Of a stretch of DNA of 17,441 nt, positions 1 through 5,631 are shown one piece after another. Under the pieces are notes generated by a model. The model searched no databases. It saw only the letters and a program-made list of their open reading frames with translations, and was not told where the DNA came from. A program made the position numbers and the translations under genes. The stretch is from positions 1 to 17,441 of the forward strand of contig CAMDGW010000029.1 of the NCBI GenBank assembly GCA_945897695.1. The letters run 5' to 3'. Numbering within the stretch: the stretch's first letter is position 1; each line of letters starts with the position of its first letter. The stretch comes from Pseudobacteriovorax antillogorgiicola. Lineage in GTDB: Bacteria; Bdellovibrionota_B; Oligoflexia; Oligoflexales; RGVZ01.

Positions 1-1
1 T

Positions 2-1009
2 ACTATGCAATTAATTGAGGATCTACTGGACACATCACGTGTCATTACAGGTAAACTCGTCTTAAATAAGAACAAAGTTGACTTGATTCAAGTAGTTAAT
101 GCCGCTGCCAAAACAATAGAACTAGCAGCTGAGGCTAAAAATATTTGTCTTAAGATTGATACTCCCTCAAAGCCGATTATGGTCATCGGAGATGACCGCC
201 GTCTCCAACAAATAATCTGGAATCTTCTAGGAAACGCAATCAAATTTTCCAAAACTGGAGGACACGTTTCCTTATGCCTTGAGGAAATCGGTTCAAATAT
301 AAGCCTTTCGGTCAGTGACGACGGAATCGGCATTAAGCCTGAATATTTGCCTCATGTTTTCGATAGGTTTAGCCAAGCAGATTCATCGACTACCAGATAT
401 TTTGGCGGGCTTGGACTGGGATTGTCATTAGTGCGGCAGCTCGTCGAAGCACACGGTGGGAAGGTTCAAGCAGAATCTTTGGGCATTGATCGTGGAGCTA
501 AATTTACGGTGATTTTGCCTACAGGTTTACCCCCGTCGACACCTGTCGTTTTAGATGGTGATGCCCCTGCAGAGAAACCGTGCGCTTTTCCTGCGGAATC
601 TGGTGAGGTTGTAGCTCCCTTAAAGGGAGTTACGGTTCTCGTTGTGGACGATTCCGAGGACGATCGCACATTGATGGGAACAGTGCTTAGACTACAGGGC
701 GCGGAGGTTGCGCTGGCAACTTCCGCAAAAGAAGGCATTGATAGAATTATAAGCCTACATCCCAATGTATTAATTAGCGATATTGGGATGCCTGGTGAAG
801 ATGGATATTCCCTATTGCGAAAGGTCCGCAATCTGCCTCCTCCAGCAGGAACCATTCCAGCCATCGCGGTGACAGCATATGGAAATCCTGCTGATAAGAA
901 GCAGGCACTCAATTCGGGGTTTCAATTGCACATGACAAAACCCGTAAAATTTGACCGTCTGATTGAAGCAATATCATCTTTAGCGCTCGTACCGTCCAAA
1001 AAGTCGTAA
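2..1009 (+). CDS. Hybrid sensor histidine kinase, C-terminal part (5' end outside window)
   Basis: The frame is open to the left edge, so this is the 3' part of a longer gene. The first visible residues (MQLIEDLLDTSRVITGKL, numbered here from that Met) match the end of a HisKA dimerisation helix; the phospho-accepting His lies upstream of the window. The HATPase_c domain follows at about 60-172, with an N box around NLLGNAIKF (73-81), a G1 box DDGIGI (105-110), an F box (FDRFSQ, 119-124) and a G2 box GLGLGL (135-140). After a Pro/Ala linker, a receiver domain spans about 208-328, with acidic pair D215/D216, phospho-acceptor D259 (in SDIGMP), T290 and K312 (TKP). It probably autophosphorylates on the upstream His and passes phosphate to its own receiver, as hybrid kinases do. 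The sensor domain and signal are not visible. Nothing follows it in an operon; the next gene is convergent. Confidence 0.93.
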   Translation, partial: TMQLIEDLLDTSRVITGKLVLNKNKVDLIQVVNAAAKTIELAAEAKNICLKIDTPSKPIMVIGDDRRLQQIIWNLLGNAIKFSKTGGHVSLCLEEIGSNISLSVSDDGIGIKPEYLPHVFDRFSQADSSTTRYFGGLGLGLSLVRQLVEAHGGKVQAESLGIDRGAKFTVILPTGLPPSTPVVLDGDAPAEKPCAFPAESGEVVAPLKGVTVLVVDDSEDDRTLMGTVLRLQGAEVALATSAKEGIDRIISLHPNVLISDIGMPGEDGYSLLRKVRNLPPPAGTIPAIAVTAYGNPADKKQALNSGFQLHMTKPVKFDRLIEAISSLALVPSKKS

Positions 1010-1132
1010 CTTCAGATATATCGCCACCGTATCACTAGCACGATTTTATGGGCAGTCTACCAAATTTTATAATCTTGGGTTACGTTCTCTTCCTTGTTGG
1101 ACAACAGCATGCATGCGAGCCATTCAATGTAA

Positions 1133-1576
1133 TTAAAAACGTTCCATCTCGCAAACGCGAATGAAGCTTGTGTCAGCCTCAAAAGCTTCTTTAAAAGATA
1201 GCTTTCCTTCATCAATCACCGCGTAACTGTGGATTAGGGGCTTCTTTAAAGCGCTAAACTCTGCGCGAATATGTGCGTGGTTGTCTTTGCAAATGGCTGT
1301 ATATTTATCTCCCTCAAATTGAGGTCTGCCGCCTTGCTCTTTTCCGTCAGCGACGTAATTCACCCAGTAATTACTCGAGACGAAATCAACTCGGAAGTTT
1401 TTGGTTTTTTCATCGTAGGAAATTCGGAGTTCCCGATGTCCGTCGCTTGATCTGACGCCATTGTGAATCACGTAGCATTCAGTCATTGTCTTAAATGAGC
1501 CAGAGAGCAAATCGCAGGTGGCCCCATCAGAAACCGAGCTTGCAACAAGGAATGTTAAAGCGAGAATATTTTTCAT
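1133..1576 (-). CDS. Secreted small protein with four cysteines, function unknown
   Basis: The 147-residue product starts with a classical signal peptide (KN then a hydrophobic run, residues 4-14, with likely cleavage near A19). The mature part contains four Cys (C21, C34, C96, C142), which could make two disulfides in the periplasm or outside the cell. There is no recognisable enzyme motif, and the first mature Cys does not sit in a lipobox. The start is supported by GAAGGA six bases upstream. It is convergent with the histidine kinase gene and has its own promoter candidate and a 12-bp tandem repeat upstream. I do not recognise the family; the signal peptide, Shine-Dalgarno and codon pattern make it a real gene. 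Confidence 0.75.
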   Translation of the reverse strand: MKNILALTFLVASSVSDGATCDLLSGSFKTMTECYVIHNGVRSSDGHRELRISYDEKTKNFRVDFVSSNYWVNYVADGKEQGGRPQFEGDKYTAICKDNHAHIRAEFSALKKPLIHSYAVIDEGKLSFKEAFEADTSFIRVCEMERF

Positions 1577-1616
1577 CGGTCGTCCTTCGCAATTTAAATA
1601 GGTTTGTCATCGCAAT

Positions 1617-1644
1617 TTTATACTTTTGAGAAATTTAATGCAAA
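1617..1644 (-). promoter_or_regulatory. Putative promoter of the secreted 147-residue protein gene
   Basis: On the minus strand, TTTGCA (complement of 1639-1644) and TATAAA (complement of 1617-1622) are spaced by 16 bases, about 40 bases upstream of the ATG at 1576. The -10 box matches the sigma-70 consensus in 5 of 6 positions and the -35 box in 4 of 6. Prediction by eye only. Confidence 0.4.
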
Positions 1645-1649
1645 GCCAA

Positions 1650-1676
1650 CACAATTAGTGCCACAATTAGTGCCAC
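1650..1676. repeat. 12-bp tandem direct repeat, 2.25 copies
   Basis: The unit CACAATTAGTGC occurs twice head to tail (1650-1661 and 1662-1673), followed by CAC. It lies just upstream of the predicted -35 box of the minus-strand gene ending at 1576, at roughly -40 to -66 from the inferred transcription start. That is where an activator could bind. It may equally be a slippage duplication. Confidence 0.7.
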
Positions 1677-1781
1677 CCGACGTAATTGGAATACTGAAAA
1701 GTGTTGGAATTTTCTTTTGAATGAATTCAGTCAAGTTGCGCGAATTTTTTTAATTGTGATGAAAACCGGCTGTCAATATTT

Positions 1782-2138
1782 TTATAGACGGCCGAGCAGC
1801 CCAAAGAAAACCCAGAGATTTAACAGCATCAAAGTAAATGCTGGTAAAATTTGAAGAGCAGAGTCCCTGATTTTTAGACGTAAAACACAGCCGCAAAACA
1901 TCAGTAGAGCTAAACCGCCCACTGACAGAATCTGGATTGGGAGCCAAAAGTAACCAATAAGCAACCCGGCTGCTCCTAAAACCTCTAGACTACCAATAAT
2001 TCGCTTAAATTTTGGCACGCCATAGCGGTCAAACTCATCGTTCATGTGTTTGGTTAAATGACACGCCAAACCGTAGTAGAAGAAGCTGACTGCCAGCAAG
2101 ATAATGAGGATGTCCAAAAAAACCATTTCTGGAAGCAT
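1782..2138 (-). CDS. DoxX-like four-helix membrane protein
   Basis: The 118-residue product is almost wholly hydrophobic, with four probable transmembrane helices (about 6-24, 46-65, 67-86 and 97-115). The short polar loop with the pattern EFDRYGVPKF (35-44) after helix 1 is typical of DoxX-like (DoxX_2 type) integral membrane proteins. The size suits that family. Family members are often linked to redox or quinone-associated roles, but no activity can be assigned here. The Shine-Dalgarno is weak (GCAGAGA upstream of ATG 2138). It is divergent from, and clearly homologous to, the protein encoded at 2249-2620, with a shared upstream region. Confidence 0.78.
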   Translation of the reverse strand: MLPEMVFLDILIILLAVSFFYYGLACHLTKHMNDEFDRYGVPKFKRIIGSLEVLGAAGLLIGYFWLPIQILSVGGLALLMFCGCVLRLKIRDSALQILPAFTLMLLNLWVFFGLLGRL

Positions 2139-2161
2139 TTTATTCTCTGCGAGTTTGTAAA

Positions 2162-2190
2162 TAGACGAATGTTTGAAGCAGCGATATACT
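2162..2190 (+). promoter_or_regulatory. Putative promoter of the plus-strand DoxX-like gene
   Basis: TAGACG (2162-2167) and TATACT (2185-2190) are separated by 17 bases; the -10 box matches consensus in 5 of 6 positions. Transcription would begin near 2197, downstream of the in-frame TTG at 2192, so this favours translation from ATG 2249. Confidence 0.4.
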
Positions 2191-2210
2191 GTTGCACGGT
2201 GACTTGTTAA
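2183..2210 (-). promoter_or_regulatory. Putative promoter of the minus-strand DoxX-like gene
   Basis: On the minus strand, TTAACA (complement of 2205-2210) and TATATC (complement of 2183-2188) are spaced by 16 bases. Its -10 box overlaps the -10 box of the plus-strand promoter candidate, so the two directions would compete for polymerase. Weak prediction by eye. Confidence 0.3.
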
Positions 2211-2248
2211 TTACCACTCTTTCCGAAACGGGAAGATTTCCAAAGTCT

Positions 2249-2620
2249 ATGAACAAGCTGGAGTTATCAGTGAATACTTTACTGCTGTCGATGAAGATCT
2301 TAGTAGCTACCTCAATTTTCTTTGTTTGGGTTGTGCGTTACGACAACATCTTGAGCGAGTTTAAAGAATTTGGACTTCCAGATTGGCTTCGAGATTTGAC
2401 GGGCATTCTAAAAATGACATTCGCAGCCATGCTTTTATTTGGCCCCCTAGATAATTCACTCAACCTCATAGGCTCAATTGGTATCGCTGGCTTAATGGTG
2501 TGCGCGCAGGCGACACATTTCCGTACGGGAACCAAGTCATTTCGGCGGCTACCATCTCTGGCTCTGCTCGCAATATCTCTTTTTATCTTTTATTCAAGTT
2601 ATGCAGCGAACGCCTCGTAG
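2249..2620 (+). CDS. DoxX-like four-helix membrane protein (homologue of the divergent neighbour)
   Basis: The 123-residue product has four hydrophobic segments (about 8-29, 50-65, 70-88 and 101-119). After helix 1 comes the same loop pattern as in its divergent neighbour: EFKEFGLPDW (37-46) here against EFDRYGVPKF there, followed by a matching Leu/Ala/Gly helix. Both are DoxX-like. ATG 2249 is chosen because the only earlier in-frame start is a TTG at 2192, which would add a polar 19-residue leader and lies before the predicted transcription start. A GGGAAG stretch lies some 13 bases upstream, rather far for a Shine-Dalgarno. The two diverged proteins may be subunits of one complex (inference). 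Confidence 0.72.
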   Translation: MNKLELSVNTLLLSMKILVATSIFFVWVVRYDNILSEFKEFGLPDWLRDLTGILKMTFAAMLLFGPLDNSLNLIGSIGIAGLMVCAQATHFRTGTKSFRRLPSLALLAISLFIFYSSYAANAS

Positions 2621-2681
2621 ATCCATAGTACGGGTGTGATTGCAGTAGCTAAGATTATTCTAAGGTTGCGCTTTTAGTGCT

Positions 2682-2695
2682 CGGTATCGATACCG
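2682..2695. repeat. Perfect 14-bp palindrome, possible operator
   Basis: CGGTATCGATACCG is a perfect inverted repeat without spacer. It lies 62 bases after the DoxX-like stop codon and about 180 bases before the lipoprotein start. It has the size of a dimeric regulator site. No cognate regulator is known. Confidence 0.5.
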
Positions 2696-2744
2696 TCAAT
2701 GTCGCAGACCTGTCATCGAAATCTTAAATAAGTGCCATTTTGTC

Positions 2745-2762
2745 GCAAAATCTTCGTTTTGC
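2745..2762. repeat. Short hairpin: 6-bp stem, 6-base loop
   Basis: GCAAAA (2745-2750) pairs with TTTTGC (2757-2762) around the loop TCTTCG. The AT-rich stem is not followed by a T tract, so it is not a convincing terminator. It lies in the 254-base gap upstream of the Tyr-rich lipoprotein gene. Confidence 0.35.
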
Positions 2763-2796
2763 TGCGGCAATATGGCCATTTTCGCGATCATAGGAA

Positions 2797-2825
2797 TTGT
2801 CTTGCACAGTTTTTAATCATATTAG
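2797..2825 (+). promoter_or_regulatory. Putative promoter of the Tyr-rich lipoprotein gene
   Basis: TTGTCT (2797-2802) and TATTAG (2820-2825) are spaced by 17 bases, each matching consensus in 4 of 6 positions. This leaves a leader of about 40 bases carrying the strong AAAGGAG site (2861-2867). Weak prediction. Confidence 0.3.
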
Positions 2826-2874
2826 TTCCTGGTGTCCTAATAACTCAAATCAATCATCATAAAGGAGATTGACC

Positions 2875-3603
2875 ATGAAAAAGATTATTCTACTAGCAAA
2901 CATGGCGACACTTGGCGCCCTAATATCCCTATCGGGATGTGGCAAGACCAGCGCCCCTGAAGATAACACACGGGACAACCAGGCTTCAAAGATAGCTGCT
3001 ACCCTGCCAGAGGGCGCGATGATTGCTGTACCAGTTGGTGCTGATGGTAAGGAGCTGATCGGCCAAGCTCAGATGAGGCTTTTGCCTAAAGCCGGCCAAC
3101 CCATAGATGCTGACTCCATGGCCAGTGCCTTTTCAAAGGGCCGAGAGCCTGATCGTTTGGCTGACGAATTAGATCAAAGCTCGTCAACCGAGTCCTACCG
3201 CGGTTGGCAAAACTACCGCCAAGTCGGATATGGTCATGGCAATGCAGGCGGACAGGGCTACGGTTATAACAGGCCTAACTACGGCTGCCAAAATTATCAA
3301 TCCTACCAGCCGACCTATTATTACGGCGGATCGATGTTCTCCTGGTTATTTCAGAATCAGTATCAGACGCCCAACATGAACTATTACTACTACCAAAGAC
3401 CATCAATTTGGCCGCAGTACCAAGGTAGCCAATATCCTTACGGCCAGAACCAAGGGTCGACCTATCCGTATGGTGGAGACTATCAGGGCGGTCAGAACCC
3501 TCAGTCCGGTCCATACTCTCAGCCCAGCTCAGGCGGCTATGGCCCAACTCCCGTCAGTCAATATCCATCGGGCGGAGATGACTACTCCATAGGCTACCGT
3601 TAA
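2875..3603 (+). CDS. Lipoprotein with Tyr/Gln/Gly-rich low-complexity tail
   Basis: The 242-residue product begins with a lipoprotein signal (two Lys, hydrophobic run, lipobox LSGC, lipidated C22), so it is predicted to be anchored in a membrane facing the periplasm or the outside. Residues 23-107 form a modest charged domain. Residues 108-242 are low complexity: 27 Tyr in 135 residues, with Gln, Gly, Asn, Pro and Ser, including runs YYY (148-150) and YYYY (170-173) and two YPYG repeats (187-190, 197-200). Such composition is known from prion-like, adhesive and cross-linkable surface proteins, but no function can be assigned. The start is ATG 2875, set by AAAGGAG seven bases upstream; the in-frame TTG at 2869 overlaps that region. 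It stands alone on its strand, with its own predicted promoter. C138 lies in the tail. Confidence 0.85.
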   Translation: MKKIILLANMATLGALISLSGCGKTSAPEDNTRDNQASKIAATLPEGAMIAVPVGADGKELIGQAQMRLLPKAGQPIDADSMASAFSKGREPDRLADELDQSSSTESYRGWQNYRQVGYGHGNAGGQGYGYNRPNYGCQNYQSYQPTYYYGGSMFSWLFQNQYQTPNMNYYYYQRPSIWPQYQGSQYPYGQNQGSTYPYGGDYQGGQNPQSGPYSQPSSGGYGPTPVSQYPSGGDDYSIGYR

Positions 3604-3610
3604 TTGGATG

Positions 3611-3679
3611 AGTGATACCCGACTTCTTGCCCATTGATTGCGCTTTGCTCCAAAGCATTAAATTCGGGTGTGCATCACT
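3611..3679. repeat. Imperfect inverted repeat downstream of the Tyr-rich lipoprotein gene
   Basis: AGTGAT-A-CCCGA (3611-3622) is complementary to TCGGG-TGTGC-ATCACT (3664-3679): 11 paired bases with a small asymmetric bulge and a 41-base interior. It begins 8 bases after the stop codon and could be a 3' mRNA structure. No T tract follows, so it does not read as an intrinsic terminator. Confidence 0.35.
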
Positions 3680-3687
3680 AAATTCTC

Positions 3688-3712
3688 CTTGGTGCTTCTC
3701 TATCTTGGTGCT
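3688..3712. repeat. 9-bp direct repeat (CTTGGTGCT), 16-bp period
   Basis: CTTGGTGCT occurs at 3688-3696 and again at 3704-3712, about 55-80 bases before the start of the 280-residue secreted protein gene. The period of 16 does not fit full helical turns well. It could be a paired regulator site or chance. Confidence 0.45.
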
Positions 3713-3767
3713 AAACATCCGCCGTCTTGATTGTTTTCAAACTCTCCTAGCGGCGTGAGGTTGCTCG

Positions 3768-4610
3768 ATGCACAGATTTCTTAAAAGTATTTTTCCTGTC
3801 ATATTGCTTTTGATTCTAGGTTCCACGGGATATTCTGCGCAGCTATCTGGGCGTATCTTCGTTAAAAACACCGATGGCGCGGTTTACGCTGTAGCATCAA
3901 TACTTGAAGTCTCTGATCAAGTCTCACTCCAATTTTCTGGTCGTAAACTTGTCAGCACAGTCAGTCGGGTCGCGCCGGCTCAAAATGGTTCTGAAATTGT
4001 CTCCGCAATTTTTACTAAACTTCCCGAGGGATCCAATCTTGACGCTTTGATCATGCGTGGCGTCGTGACTGAAGATGGCGGAGTAAATGGTGATTTTTTT
4101 GTGAAGCGTTTTTCTGCCGTTCCCACTACCGCGGACTTAAATGCTATCCTTGAGCGAATCCAGACGAATCATACAGATGATCTAAACTATGAAAGTGCAT
4201 TTTCATTCTCTTCGGCAGAACCTCAGGACGCAGGGATTGAAAGAATCCTCACCGGACGCAGTCGTGGTCGGCTAGTCTTTGCCCGCTTGGTCTATGATAA
4301 CAAAGATTACTCTCGTGTAGTGGGGTGCTGGACTAACGCAGGAGTGGGGCGCAATGCAGAATACTATCAGGGCGAATGTCCAATTCAAGGCTCTTACTAT
4401 TGGGAGGCTTCTGCAAACGGCCGTGTGATGACCGCTGCCGGATTTGAGCGCGGTGTTCCTTATAGCTGGACGAGAGCAGGTCAATTGCAGTCTTTACTCG
4501 TTGGCGCCGAGCGCACGCGAGCATTCAATGAAGTCTACCTCAACTACTCGCGTCCAAACTTCTATGGATGGGGATTTTTCTTCCTCTTTCCTTGGCAGAT
4601 AATGCTTTGA
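3768..4610 (+). CDS. Secreted protein with aromatic C-terminal tail, function unknown
   Basis: The 280-residue product has a clear signal peptide (R3, K6, hydrophobic 7-17, likely cleavage after A24 in YSA|QL). There are only two Cys (C187, C204), well placed for one disulfide. The middle, about 160-212, has the spacing GR..GRLVFARLVYDNKDY, which faintly recalls DM9/DUF3421-type repeats; this is unverified. The end is strongly aromatic (NFYGWGFFFLFPWQ, 264-277). The start ATG 3768 has GTGAGG seven bases upstream. The stop codon directly abuts the stop codon of the convergent DUF5522-type gene, with no base between. Predicted periplasmic, outer-membrane or extracellular; no function assigned. 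Confidence 0.78.
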   Translation: MHRFLKSIFPVILLLILGSTGYSAQLSGRIFVKNTDGAVYAVASILEVSDQVSLQFSGRKLVSTVSRVAPAQNGSEIVSAIFTKLPEGSNLDALIMRGVVTEDGGVNGDFFVKRFSAVPTTADLNAILERIQTNHTDDLNYESAFSFSSAEPQDAGIERILTGRSRGRLVFARLVYDNKDYSRVVGCWTNAGVGRNAEYYQGECPIQGSYYWEASANGRVMTAAGFERGVPYSWTRAGQLQSLLVGAERTRAFNEVYLNYSRPNFYGWGFFFLFPWQIML

Positions 4611-4820
4611 TTACTTGTCGTATGGGCAGTGGCGACAGCCACTGCCGCAGCAGTAGCCTCTCTTAAGATGATGACTCGCAGTGAACACAAGAAGACCCGA
4701 AGCCGGATCCATATAATAATCGATTGGCTCCGAGTCTAGTGATGGAATTGGGATGTGAGGGGGCAGGCTTTCCTGACCGGAGAGCTTGGTGGCCTCAACA
4801 TTTGACGAATTCCCGGTCAT
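4611..4820 (-). CDS. DUF5522-family small Cys-motif protein
   Basis: The 69-residue product carries at its C-terminus the signature RGYCCGSGCRHCPYDK (54-69), preceded by an IDYYMD..SGLLVFT segment. This matches the DUF5522 family as I remember it, small proteins found in bacteria and also in eukaryotes (human C1orf53 carries a related RGxCCGxxCRHCPY motif). The cysteines C57, C58, C62 and C65 look suited to binding a metal or an Fe-S cluster, but the function is unknown. The N-terminal 25 residues are polar and probably disordered. Its ATG overlaps the TGA of the upstream response-regulator gene (ATGA, 4817-4820), so the two are probably translated in a coupled way from one mRNA. The codons of the Cys motif contain a perfect hairpin. 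Confidence 0.85.
   Translation of the reverse strand: MTGNSSNVEATKLSGQESLPPHIPIPSLDSEPIDYYMDPASGLLVFTASHHLKRGYCCGSGCRHCPYDK
4625..4646. terminator. Perfect 9-bp hairpin at the convergent gene ends (possible terminator)
   Basis: GGCAGTGGC (4625-4633) pairs perfectly with GCCACTGCC (4638-4646) around a 4-base loop. It lies 14 bases past the stop of the plus-strand secreted-protein gene and inside the Gly-Ser-Gly-Cys-Arg-His-Cys codons of the minus-strand gene. There is no T tract on either side, so intrinsic termination is uncertain; the structure itself is clear. Confidence 0.5.
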
Positions 4821-5500
4821 GCGGAAATAATGCCCTCACGAATAGCATATCGTGTTAGGTCTACCTGAGTGTGCAGACTTAACTTTGACATGATGTTGGA
4901 CTTGTGTCGCTCCACAGTCTTCGCACTGATGTGAAGAGTGCCGGCAATTTGCTTGGCAGATTGTCCCTGGGCAACACAAGAAAGTACTTCAATTTCCCTG
5001 GGCGATAGCAGACTTTTTCTTGCGGCTACCGTTTTTGCAATGACTTCAGTTGTCGCGTCTTTTGAGATCCGGCCCACAGAAACCATTCGTGCCCTTACAT
5101 CGCTGCTGAAATAAGGAATGTGATTTGCTAGTACTTCACGAATGGCGACCACAATATTCCCTAAGGATTCACTCTTGGTAACAAAACCAGATGCTCCGAC
5201 GCTAAGCGCTCTTTCAAGGTTGGAGTCAGTGCTATAGGCAGTTAAAAAAATCACTTTGAGTTCAGGCCGTTGAGTGAGTGCAGCTTTTACCATTTCGAAT
5301 GCATTCATTCCCGGCATGTTAATGTCCACTACGGCAATATCAGGTTTATGGGAGAGAATTTCTTGAAGACCATTTTGTGCATTGGCGCTTTGAGCCACTA
5401 CCTCTAGATCTCTTTCCGCATTGATGATGTGAGATAAACCGAGCCTCACGATTTCATGATCATCTATGAGCACGATTTTCCGTTTTGCTGTTGTTTCCAT
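4817..5500 (-). CDS. NarL/LuxR-type response regulator
   Basis: The 227-residue product has a receiver domain (about 7-122) with acidic pair D13/D14, phospho-acceptor D59 (VVDINMPG), T87 and K109 (VTKSES), all key residues present. A LuxR/GerE DNA-binding domain (about 163-224) carries the usual LSPREIEVL entry and the recognition-helix region SAKTVERHKSNI (192-203). It is expected to bind DNA as a dimer when phosphorylated at D59. ATG 5500 is chosen because GGGAAG lies five bases upstream and the receiver begins directly after it; an in-frame extension to 5578 adds an Ala/Lys-rich leader without family support. No kinase gene is adjacent; the hybrid kinase at the left edge is more than 3.8 kb away. 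It is coupled to the downstream DUF5522 gene. Confidence 0.94.
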   Translation of the reverse strand: METTAKRKIVLIDDHEIVRLGLSHIINAERDLEVVAQSANAQNGLQEILSHKPDIAVVDINMPGMNAFEMVKAALTQRPELKVIFLTAYSTDSNLERALSVGASGFVTKSESLGNIVVAIREVLANHIPYFSSDVRARMVSVGRISKDATTEVIAKTVAARKSLLSPREIEVLSCVAQGQSAKQIAGTLHISAKTVERHKSNIMSKLSLHTQVDLTRYAIREGIISA

Positions 5501-5533
5501 TTGTTCTTCCCTTCGTGTGTGTAAAAATCCTAG

Positions 5534-5552
5534 AGCAGCATTTTTAGCTGCT
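5534..5552. repeat. 6-bp hairpin between thiolase and response-regulator genes
   Basis: AGCAGC (5534-5539) pairs with GCTGCT (5547-5552) around a 7-base A/T loop. On the minus strand it is followed six bases later by TTTTT, which makes a weak candidate terminator for the thiolase mRNA or a leader structure of the response-regulator mRNA. Confidence 0.35.
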
Positions 5553-5631
5553 TTTGCTGGGAAATTTAACCCATCCAATAACGGGTGACCAACAGAAAAT
5601 ACGCAAATCTACGCAACTTTAGCAAAGATAC

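Noticed and set aside
466..912. Minus-strand open frame of 148 codons within the histidine kinase gene
   Set aside because: It lies wholly opposite conserved HATPase and receiver codons, with no start signal or recognisable motif.
2192..2248. TTG start giving a longer plus-strand DoxX-like protein
   Set aside because: It adds a polar leader not expected in the family and lies before the predicted transcription start.
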